Source: Daphnia pulex (taxonomy: Eukaryota; Arthropoda; Branchiopoda; Diplostraca; Daphniidae). Taken from it: 64,000 bases of DNA. Positions 27,561 through 35,562 of the stretch are shown here, piece by piece. The notes under the pieces were generated by a model. The model worked only from the letters and a program-made list of their open reading frames with translations, was not told the DNA's origin and made no database searches. The position numbers were made by a program, and so were the translations under genes. Location of the stretch: assembly GCF_021134715.1 (NCBI RefSeq), contig NC_060025.1, positions 2,728,001-2,792,000 of the forward strand, read 5' to 3'. The first letter of the stretch is position 1; each line of letters opens with the position of its first letter.

Positions 27561-27704
27561 AATGAAGCTCAGAATTTTATTATTGACAATCAGAATATGT
27601 TTTACGTTATTATTTTGTGTAATCGAACTCAACAACACCTCAGCATCATCTTTAATAACAATAGTATTTAAAAAACCGCTTTTATACCAATTATTCTGAG
27701 CTGA

Positions 27705-27710
27705 AATAAA
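27705..27710 (+). terminator. Probable polyadenylation signal
   Basis: AATAAA about 145 bp after the stop codon of the 27242-27560 gene. Confidence 0.5.
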
Positions 27711-27766
27711 ATTTTTGTGTTACAAATTTGGACTGCTGAGGATGTTGTATTTTTATATTGGAGAAA

Positions 27767-28030
27767 CTATTCTTTAGTGGCGAGGGCTAGACTGGCCAGA
27801 AGCGATTCCACCTCTTCTTGCCAATTGATTTCGGTCCCGTTCGACAACAATTCGTGTCCTTCATCATCGGCCATCAAAGGGAAGTTGGTAACTGTTGGCA
27901 GGAAATTAGTGTTTGATAAGAACACAAAAATACAGAATAATCAATTGTGGTACTAACCTTTTGAGATGGCGAGACAGAAAACAGTGTAGAGAAGTGTGAA
28001 TAAGCGAACAATTGTCATCCGCTGCGACAT
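27767..28030 (-). CDS. Small secreted acidic peptide, cluster gene A
   Basis: Two exons, 27958-28030 and 27767-27891, give 65 residues. The leader MSQRMTIVRLFTLLYTVFCLAIS is a clear signal peptide, followed by an acidic segment (ADDEGHELLSNGTEINWQEEVE) and an Ala/Leu-rich end (SLLASLALATKE). The exon 1 phase and the Met-Ser-x-Arg start match the peptide genes at 33.2 and 35.5 kb. No basic C-terminal peptide is present, so it keeps only the acidic part of the plan. No known family recognised. One N-glycosylation site (NGT) is visible. Confidence 0.65.
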
Positions 28031-28523
28031 TTTCTGGCTGCTTACAGTCCCGATAAGAACTTGTTTAGAAATGTCAATCTCATTTTGACAACCACAACCA
28101 ACGCTGCCGTTATGACATGTTACAAGTTGTTTACTAGATTCAGATTAAACGGAATTATTACCGCAACCACAATAGCGAGTCGAATGCTTTTGTGGTTAAA
28201 TGGTATCGATCAAAGAACGGATGAGAATTCATGGCGTGATGGATAAGTTTCACGTTTACAAATCGAAATTCTAGAACATTTTCCGGTGGTTAACAGTATA
28301 ACACAATTACCGCAGCAGCTGGATTATTATTGGCTAGACCCTGCTGTTATTTAGCCTAATTAAAATGATTATATACCATTACCACTTCCCGTTGGTGTGG
28401 ATTGTCTTACCAGATTGACATTTCACCATCACCTCCTCACACGAATAAATTTCAATAAATACTCGAAAGTGATTACCTTTCCACGTCCATTCTCAAGTGG
28501 AGGTTATAGCAAAGCTGTCGACA
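28031..28523. promoter_or_regulatory. Divergent upstream region of peptide gene A and collagen-like gene
   Basis: Holds both promoters. No repeat or ORF of note. A short leader for the collagen-like gene is expected just before 28524. Confidence 0.45.
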
Positions 28524-29729
28524 ATGAAGGCTTGTTTGGTAAATTTAATTTCACACATTTTAGCCTTAATCAATCAATTACAAATTTTGTTTTACATCAT
28601 TTCCTTTTAATTTCATTTGCACTCGTGTGTGTTTCTAGGCATTTGCGTTAGCCCTAGTGGGAATCGCTTCCAGCTACCAGTACCCAAATAATATTGATCA
28701 GCAAACATACGAAGCTCGTAATTCTGGCGTTAAGCAATATTATTATGCCGCCACCACCCAGAAACCAAATTATCCGAGCAAAGGCGAATGGGAATCTCTA
28801 AATCCAGCCTACAGTCCCGATCCGGAGAAAATGGAGAAAATTAAAAAGCAATGGGAGAAATTTTACGAATACCTTCCATACCTTAAAGGACCTGCTGGAC
28901 CACCCGGCCGACCCGGTGCGCCAGGAAAAGATGGGAAAGACGGTTACAATGGCGCTCCCGGTCTACAAGGACCTCCTGGCAAGGAAGGCAAGTATGGAGC
29001 TCCTGGCGCTCCTAGCGTAGTTCCAGGTCCTCCTGGACCAGCAGGGCCACCTGGATACACTGGCAAAGATGGCGTTGCCGGACCTCCCGGTAGGCCTGGC
29101 AAAGATGGCTCTAATGGCAATAACGGCTCACCAGGTAATCAAAGAATTTCCAGTGATCCTAACAACTCACTTGATTGCAATTGTTTTAATTCATTTCATT
29201 TGTTACAGGCACACCAGGCTTGCCGGGCATTCGAGGCAATCCCGGTAAAGATGGTTCGCCAGGAATTCCCGGCGCTCCAGGCCCAGCTGGACCTGAAGGT
29301 AAAACCATTAGTACAATAATTAATTCAAATGAAGGAATTCAAATAAAAATTCGTTTTAATCCGTTTTAATCAATACAATTTGAAGGGAAACGCGGACAAA
29401 CGGGATATGATGGCAAGTCTGGACCTGCTGGACCACCTGGAGCGAACGGATATGAAGGTAAACCAGGCGCACCTGGCGCACCAGGTAACCCAGGCACACC
29501 AGGCACACCAGGAACACCAGGAAAGCCTGGATTGGCTGGACCACCTGGACCACCTGGACCTGAAAGGCAATATCAGCAGCAATATCCTGCACAGCCGCAA
29601 TATCCTGTACAGCAGCAGCAATATCCTGCACAGCAGCAGCAATATCAGACACAGTCGCCTCCACAGCAACAGAAATATCAGCCAGCAGCAAGCGGCGGTT
29701 ACAAGCAGGGCGGCCAGTATGATTATTAA
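28524..29729 (+). CDS. Short-chain secreted collagen-like protein
   Basis: Four exons: 28524-28538, 28639-29134, 29209-29298 and 29386-29729. Exon 1 has only MKACL and exon 2 completes the signal peptide ([12 protein letters not shown]). A non-collagenous N-terminal part has a Tyr-rich stretch ([12 protein letters not shown]) and a Lys/Glu helix before [16 protein letters not shown]. Gly-X-Y repeats then run through exons 2-4 with one visible break (PSVVPGPPG), and all internal introns fall at phase 1 within a Gly codon, as in collagen genes. The C-terminus is a Gln/Tyr-rich tail of YPAQ-type repeats with no NC1 domain. It is too short for a fibrillar or type IV collagen; a cuticle, gut-lining or silk-like role is possible but unproven. 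Confidence 0.88.
29580..29690 (+). repeat. Coding CAG/TATCCTG repeat
   Basis: Imperfect repeats of CAGCAGCAATATCCTGCA encode the Gln-Tyr-Pro-rich tail of the collagen-like protein. Confidence 0.7.
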
Positions 29730-29814
29730 ACCACAATCATGTCTGAATTGAGTAATCACGGAGCCATATTTCACTAACCTGTCCCTTGATTTCTATCGTG
29801 CTTTTCTTTGGAAT

Positions 29815-29820
29815 AATAAA
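29815..29820 (+). terminator. Probable polyadenylation signal of the collagen-like gene
   Basis: AATAAA about 85 bp after the stop codon. Confidence 0.6.
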
Positions 29821-30371
29821 CACAAGTCAAATATTAATATCTGTATATATAATATCTCGTTCAGAAAAGTCGTTCGTGTATATCTAAGTTGAGAATTGAG
29901 ATCAGCTTTTGACGTGTGAGAGTTTTGATAAGTCTTCAAATGAATTACGGGAATACGCACATCAGTGTAATATAGGCCTACTATACCAATAATTTTATCA
30001 TTCAGTTATTGGAACGAAAGATTTGATTCCATCAGCACGGTATTCCGCGAATACCCGAGGGGTTGCCGACTCTTTTTCCCCTGGTTCAGTCGATGGGAAA
30101 TCGGGGAAAATTGGGGGAAAATTTCAAAATCATTATTCGAGTTGTAGCAACTTTTTAAATCAAAATTTCATTCGCAATTGAAAAGAAATTTTTTTTGTAT
30201 TAGAACGAATACGATTAAAAACGAAAAAATGCCGTGCTTAATGCAGTAAGACTCAAATAAACAACTAATCTTTTTCAAACTAGTAGTGATAAAAAAAATC
30301 CTTTTGAAATATTCCAAATGTTTTATTAGATAAAATGTCAAAATTTATTTAGGCAAATTTAAACAATATGT

Positions 30372-30450
30372 GTGTGGGATGGATGGGCGAGTTGGATAAG
30401 TCGTCATTAGATGGTCATGAACATTTAGTACACGAGTTCGATTCCCCAAA
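30372..30450 (+). repeat. tRNA-like (Leu/Ser-type) segment, probable SINE head
   Basis: TGGGCGAGTTGGATAAGTCG resembles a Leu/Ser tRNA D-arm with A box, and CGAGTTCGATTCCCC some 45 bp on matches the T-arm B box. Arms do not pair well enough for a working tRNA. Confidence 0.45.
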
Positions 30451-30614
30451 TGGATGAAATTTTAATTCCCCAAAATCCGCCAGATGGCGAAATTCTTGTT
30501 GAGTATAACGTCTAGCGAATGAGGAATTTCGAATTACGCGTATGAAATTCCAAAATGCTTAAGGTGAAAGATTTGCTCTTTCAATAACCGGGTTGAATTA
30601 ACTATAAATCCCAT

Positions 30615-30700
30615 CGTTGGTGGTGGGTATGGAACCTTAGCTGGTTGTCGTGGGTAGTTGACGCTTCCGTATTTCCGGCGCTCTCGGGTTTAATACCCGA
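30615..30700 (+). repeat. tRNA-like segment, probable SINE head
   Basis: CTTAGCTGGTTGTCGTGGGTAG resembles a D-arm; CTCGGGTTTAATACCCGA resembles a T-arm with a perfect 5-bp stem but a changed loop. Confidence 0.4.
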
Positions 30701-31619
30701 TTGGATGTATTCGAAATTGTCTGTCATACATGGAACCAATGAAACATGGCAATCAGCGTTGAACTCTGATTTCTGAAATAAAGGTTGTTTCAATTCACGC
30801 TAGAAAGATCTACGTTTGTGGTAGAGTTATCCTCACGAAATGTTAATTATTTTAGAATAGTGAAACCATTTACTATTTTGACTGTACACTCGTGCTTCAA
30901 ACATCTCGAAAGACGAGCGGGTTAAATTAAATCCGGTCTTGTTTCATTTGTTGGTGTCGGCCAAATCCCGGTTTTAGCCAAAAAGGATTAATTTTCATCT
31001 CATTAATTCCCAAATTTCATATGGAGATGACAGATCTTTGGTCAAATTCGATGTCAGCTCAGCTGACGAGCTATCGCCCATTTCTTGCGCTCATTTCTTG
31101 AGTATACTTCCGGAATCCGGACTATCCGGTAATACAGTTAAAGAGGACTGGCCATTGTGACGCTATAGATGCACAGCCGCGTTAAACTGCTTATTTTACC
31201 GATTTCCAGTACCTACACACCCCTAACAGTTTCAGTACCCTTCAATATGGTACTGAAACGCAATTCAGTATTTTACTGTACTTGCTTAAGTACAAATTCT
31301 CTACTAACCATTCATTTGCCTACTTTTTACGTTATTCCTAGTGAAACTGTTAGTAGGCATAGTTCTGTTCAGTAGGTTGGTCCAGCAGTTTATAAAGATT
31401 TAGTTAGTAGTCTGAAAAATTCAGTATGTTCAGGTAGGGTTAGTAGTTTGATTTTAAAAAGTAATCAATAATAAAAGCAATGTAGGTTATAGCTAGTAGT
31501 TTACAAAAATTTAGTACTTTTGTTATAAGTAGTGTGAACAATTCAGTACCTTAGACTAGTAGGTTACAACTTACAAGGAATAAGTAGTATTCGTTAGGAT
31601 AGTAGCTTTTGTATATATC

Positions 31620-31690
31620 AATGTGGCGTGCCTGTAAGGCACTAGACTGCCACGCCAAAGGTCCGGGTTCAATTCCCGAATAAATCAAGT
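31620..31690 (+). repeat. tRNA-Gly-like segment, probable SINE head
   Basis: GACTGCCACGCC followed by GGTCCGGGTTCAATTCCCG copies the anticodon-to-T-arm part of a Gly(GCC) tRNA, with a good B box. The 5' half and acceptor stem do not fit a functional tRNA. Confidence 0.5.
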
Positions 31691-32149
31691 CTTCTTTCCA
31701 AGTTAAATAAAATCGAAATGGTCGGTTAGTAGGATACAATTGGTTAGTAGCTTGGTGCCGAATAATATCAGTAGGAATCTCCTACAATCAATGCCGTAAA
31801 TGAAGTGGTCAAAACTTTTTAAGTAATGGGTGGGTAGTAAAAGCAGGAAAGAATTTAAAGTGGTTTAGTTTATCCTTAGTAAGTTGAACACCGGATAGGG
31901 GTTTCTAATAAAATTAGTAAGGCGAGTAAGAAAAGGTAGAAGAATTGAGAAGTAGTTTCAATCAATTGGTTAGTAGGCTGGGTACCGAGTAGCAGTTACA
32001 TGAAAGTAGGATACCGCCACTGTGTGGTGGCTGTATATATTTTTCTAAAAAACCTGGCGAAAGGTGTGTCTTAATGTTATATCTTCTGTTTTAGAGTTGT
32101 TGTATATGTCTTCTTTACTACGTAGAAGCAATCTGTTATTTACTTGTAA

Positions 32150-32335
32150 TATAGTGGAAATGAGGTAGAATGTTATAATCTGGCAAAGGCTATAGAAAGT
32201 ATTTCTTAGTTTCACCCCTCAGTGCCGAGGTAATAATTTCATAAAACCACGAATTTCGAAATTTTCGAATCATTTTTGTTGTTGAATTCTGATCTATCTC
32301 AGCGATAAAGGGTCATGGCGAAATATAGCTCTACA
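32150..32335. repeat. Cluster flank repeat, copy 1
   Basis: Shares CTGGCAAAGGCTA, a TTTCACCCC stretch, AAAACCACGAATTTCGAA and a CGATAA(A)GGGTCATGGCGAAATA end with copies at 33447-33615 and 34655-34850. Diverged by many substitutions and small indels. Confidence 0.7.
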
Positions 32336-32344
32336 GCCATTTCG

Positions 32345-32605
32345 GTTTACTTGCGGGTCGTCAATCCAGCACCAAACAGAAACTTGAAACACAAGGCTTG
32401 TCTGTGAAATCACCTGCTGAACCAAACGATGGAACTAATAACGGCCCCATTGAATAATCATCATCGTCCATTCATTGGATACAAACACAGCAGGCACAGC
32501 AGGTGTACAAGGCAAGGCAATCCTGATGGCGAAGTTGGTTTCTCAAGAAATTACCGGTACACCTACACCTAGGACAAGCTGGACCTGAAGTTAAAACCTA
32601 GTATC
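32345..32605 (+). pseudogene. Relic of a collagen-like gene
   Basis: The stretch from about 32490 to 32600 lines up with exon 3 of the collagen-like gene (29209-29310): both have CAGGCACA..AGG, GGCAATCC..GATGG, and end GACAAGCTGGACCTGAAG or CCAGCTGGACCTGAAG followed by TAAAACC. Gly-X-Y periodicity is lost and the frame is broken, so this is a dead copy. It lies beside the peptide genes just as the intact collagen gene lies beside peptide gene A. Confidence 0.6.
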
Positions 32606-32796
32606 CAAAATCGTTAGTGGAATACGAATACTAATACGTGATCGCTAATAAAATTTGTAAGAAATATTTGCACAAGTCATTTGTTTATTATATTTTCAGA
32701 ATGTCGAACATCATGTCGTGTTCCTCAATAATAGGTCATTGGTAAACAGTTGATAGTATATAATTGTTGCATGGTAAATAACAGGTCGTCATGATT

Positions 32797-33249
32797 TTAT
32801 CCTTTTCTTTTTTTGATTGCGTTGATTATGCCTTTACCGATTTTCCAACCCCATTTGAGCTTCCAGAGGAATCGTTCTTCTCTCTCTGAGTCAGTCATTG
32901 CTGATCGTTTCTTCAAGTGCCGCTCTGATGATGTATCATTTTAATTAAAATTATATTCGTGTATAAATATAGAGACTTTTGAATAATGACAAATTTTACC
33001 AAAGATAACGCCACGGCTTTCCTCAGACAATTCTGCGGCTGGACGATCCTGTGCCGGGCTGGCATCTTGATTGATGACATAATGCGACAAATAAATTTTG
33101 TGATTATTATAGTTTAACAGTGGATGCTCGAGGATATTGCCAATTATATATAAATATAAATAATATTAGAAATGCTGACCTGTGAATACGACAAAGTAAC
33201 ATAGGACGAAGACCAGAAGACAGACGCAGGCTATCTTACGCATCGACAT
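32797..33249 (-). CDS. Cationic secreted peptide precursor, candidate antimicrobial peptide (cluster gene B)
   Basis: Three exons, 33180-33249, 33000-33065 and 32797-32924, all with clean GT-AG joins, give 87 residues. Leader: signal peptide MSMRKIACVCLLVFVLCYF. Spacer: acidic, DASPAQDRPAAELSEESRG. Exon 3 then has ERHLKKR, SAMTDSEREER and a 24-residue C-terminal segment beginning FLWKLKWGWKIGKG, with three Trp, one Phe, about eight basic and no acidic residues, ending KKRKG-stop. REER before it fits a furin-type R-x-x-R site, and the final Gly after Lys fits C-terminal amidation. Alternating hydrophobic and Lys residues suggest an amphipathic helix. This layout is that of cationic antimicrobial peptide precursors such as cecropins or piscidins, but I recognise no family. 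A TATA box lies about 41 bp before the ATG. Confidence 0.78.
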
Positions 33250-33288
33250 TTTATTGGGGAGTGACAAACCTAATTTTTTAATCCTAAT

Positions 33289-33295
33289 TTATATA
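33289..33295 (-). promoter_or_regulatory. TATA box of peptide gene B
   Basis: TATATAA on the minus strand about 41 bp upstream of the start codon. Confidence 0.55.
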
Positions 33296-33446
33296 AAGCT
33301 TTCCGAAAGCTTTCTGCGGCCAGTCGCCACTTCCTCTTTTTCCTGCTCTTCCCTTGCTAACGTTTTAAGAACATTCAGAAGGAACCGCATCAAGTAGGAA
33401 TTCAAACTGACTGATTTGATTGTGGGTTTAAATATTGAGATTATAG

Positions 33447-33615
33447 CGGGTATGAGTTAGGAATTAGGATGTCAATCTGGCAAAGGCTAGAAAATATTTG
33501 TCTCTTTCACCCCACAAATGCCGAGATAAAAATGTCATAAAACCCGAGATAAAACCACGAATTTCGAATTAATTTTTTGTAGTTTATCAGCGATAAGGCG
33601 TGATGGTGAAATAAA
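33447..33615. repeat. Cluster flank repeat, copy 2
   Basis: Upstream of peptide gene B by about 200 bp. Contains CTGGCAAAGGCTAGAA, CGAGATAAAACCACGAATTTCGAA and CAGCGATAAGGCGT, shared with copies 1 and 3. Confidence 0.7.
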
Positions 33616-33824
33616 ATAAAGAATATATCCATAGACCATAGGTTATTGCTCATTTTGCTCTTTGTTAACTCGTCTGCGTTACTAAAATTGCATCTACAAA
33701 AAATTTTACTACTGGAACTCTGTTCTAGTTTGGGAAAATGTTGTGTATTTATTAATTCAAATTTTAGAAAAAAGGTGGGAAAGGATGGTAACTATTGTTT
33801 CATGGTGAACTGGTAGCAGTGTTT

Positions 33825-34266
33825 TCAGCCACGTCTACGGTGTTGTTTGATGACGTTGACTAAGCCATGCACGGCCTTGGCTATCCAAAAGAAGAATCGT
33901 TCATCTCTCTCTGAGTCAGTCATTGCCGATCGTTTCTTCAATTGCCGCTCTAAAATGTGATTTCAATATTACAACAGTTATTCGTGTGCACATAGAAAAA
34001 TGAATAATTAACAATTTTACCAGAAAAAACGCCACGCGGCTTTCCTTAAACAATCCTGCGGCTGGGCCGGGCATGCTGGGCCGGGCTGGCATCTTGATTG
34101 ACATATGGATTATTAGTTATGTATGATTGAATTGTGATTATTAGTTAATGGGTGCTCGAGGAAATTGCCCAAGAATGATATGGAAGATACTGACCTATGA
34201 ATGCGACAAAGTAACACAGAACGAAGACCAAAAGACATACGCAGGCTACTTTTTACGCAATGACAT
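33825..34266 (-). pseudogene. Broken paralogue of the cationic peptide gene (cluster gene C)
   Basis: Three blocks align with the exons of gene B: a leader block near 34190-34266, a spacer block near 34020-34095 and the last exon at 33825-33949. The gene looks broken, with at least two interruptions in the leader and spacer. The last exon is still open and keeps ERQLKKRSAMTDSERDER in register with gene B, followed by a different peptide that begins FFFWIAKAVHGL and ends RRRG-stop. So the processing site, the aromatic start and the basic-Gly end are conserved while the core differs. Either the break is recent or the sequence has errors in short homopolymers. Not counted as a working gene. Confidence 0.65.
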
Positions 34267-34531
34267 TTTATTAAGTATAGTGACAGTGCTCGTTGTTGTA
34301 CTCGCTGTTTATTAAGTTAATTTATGTATATATATTTTTGTTGCTATTCACCGGTTTATCTTTTCCGAGGGGTGGTCCACTCTTTTGCCAAAGCGAACCT
34401 ACGGCGGAAACATTAGAAAATTGAGAAATATAATATATTATAATCATTTTTTCGGAAACTTCTGCGGATTTTCAGAAGAAATTTCAAGAGAATCTCTTAC
34501 ATTTGAACATTTCTTATTTGTCTAGATTTTC

Positions 34532-34541
34532 GGGGTTTTCC
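34532..34541 (+). promoter_or_regulatory. NF-kB-like site upstream of peptide gene C
   Basis: GGGGTTTTCC matches the GGGRNNYYCC consensus and lies about 265 bp before the gene C start. One ten-base match in AT-rich DNA is weak evidence. Confidence 0.25.
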
Positions 34542-34654
34542 AACTTTTTCGGACTAGTGTACCGGCTTAAGTTATAAATATACATTAAAAAAAGAACCGC
34601 ACCAAGAAATTCAAATCGGCGGATATTTGATTGTGGGTTTAATTATTGAGATAC

Positions 34655-34850
34655 TATGGTGGAAATGTGGTAGGATGTCAATTTGGCAAAGGCTAGAACA
34701 CATTTATCAGTTTCACCCTCAATTTCGAGATTTAAAACATTCACAAAACCACAGATAAGATTTCTAAATTTCAAATTAATTTTTTATTGTTGAATTATCG
34801 GGGATTTATTCACGATAACGCGTAATGTCGAAATAGTTCTGGGCCATTTT
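34655..34850. repeat. Cluster flank repeat, copy 3
   Basis: Upstream of peptide gene C. Shares AGGATGTCAATTTGGCAAAG, TTTCACCCTCAA, AAAACCACAGATAAGA and CGCGTAATGTCGAAATA with copies 1 and 2. Confidence 0.7.
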
Positions 34851-35204
34851 AAAGGAAACACACTTTTATCAGTTAAAACTGCGGCATTATTCTATTTTAT
34901 TTCTAAGAACATTATTCTATTAGTTGCCCCCCACAACTTTAATATCTAGTTATTTTTTTCTTATGATTATAATTCATCTTATCCCAAATTCATGGTACCT
35001 CTATTGACGAAGCCGAAAGTAATGTAATTCCAGGGTGTATTCAAAGAAAATTTGATAGATGTTTTATTGGTGTCAGAGGAAGGTGAAAAAGATGAAAAAC
35101 AACAGTTAGTAAAAACTGTGGAAGGCATGAGATAAAGGGATACAAAGTTTATATAGCCGGATTTCATCTGGGAAGAATTCAATATAAGTTGTTTGTGTCC
35201 AGCT

Positions 35205-35562
35205 CTAAAGTCGTTTGATCGTCCAGGCGATGGGATTGGCCTCTTTCCAGAGTTCCTTAATTTTTTGTTGGTTATTGGCTTGACGCTCTTCCATCAGTTC
35301 TTCTTCTTCCGCATTATCGAAGGAAAAAGCCTCGTCGTCATCGGCCAAACGTTCGTATTCTTCATTCCATTCACCTTCGACCATGTTATCCTCTTCAACG
35401 CTTGCCGACTGAACTATAGAGTGTCAATAGAAAAACGTAGAAAAAGAAATAAGGCTTCAGAGATTTCCGATTACACGAATTAAAGTATCATGTGAACTTA
35501 CCGGTCAACGTGCAAATGACTAGACAGGCGGCGAAAATGATCAAGGAGCGTATTAGAGACAT
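35205..35562 (-). CDS. Secreted acidic peptide precursor, cluster gene D
   Basis: Two exons, 35502-35562 and 35205-35413, give 89 residues. Leader MSLIRSLIIFAACLVICTLT is a signal peptide. A long acidic spacer (SVEEDNMVEGEWNEEYERLADDDE, and later AEEEELMEER) precedes a C-terminal segment of about 25 residues, QANNQQKIKELWKEANPIAW then TIKRL. The EER just before this segment sits where gene B has REER. The terminal segment is mildly basic with two Trp. The plan matches gene B, but sequence similarity is confined to the leader and EER, so it may be a diverged cluster member or a separate peptide gene. A TATATAA box is at about 35710 on the minus strand. No known family recognised. Confidence 0.7.

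Larger units (their letters stand above)
29730..32344. other. Gene-poor, repeat-bearing spacer
   Basis: No supported protein gene. It contains three tRNA-like segments (about 30370-30450, 30600-30720, 31620-31690), a long stretch with scattered TTAGTAG words (about 31360-32010), and at its right end the first copy of a segment repeated at 33.45 and 34.65 kb. Confidence 0.5.
34267..35204. other. Spacer between peptide genes C and D
   Basis: Includes a TATATATA stretch near 34326-34334 upstream of gene C, a kB-like site and the third flank repeat. No gene seen. Confidence 0.5.

Noticed and set aside
29356-29774. Long open frames antisense to the collagen-like gene
   Set aside because: They come from the low-complexity GC-rich repeat read backwards; the sense frame has signal peptide, splice sites and Gly-X-Y periodicity.
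31620-31690. Functional tRNA-Gly gene
   Set aside because: The T-arm and anticodon region fit, but the acceptor stem does not pair and the D-arm is wrong.
31360-32010. Possible interstitial telomere repeat
   Set aside because: The arthropod telomere unit is TTAGG; here the word is TTAGTAG, at irregular spacing, with no TTAGG run.
35193-35483. Plus-strand frame over peptide gene D
   Set aside because: The minus strand gives a signal peptide, a clean intron and a TATA box; the plus frame is its shadow.
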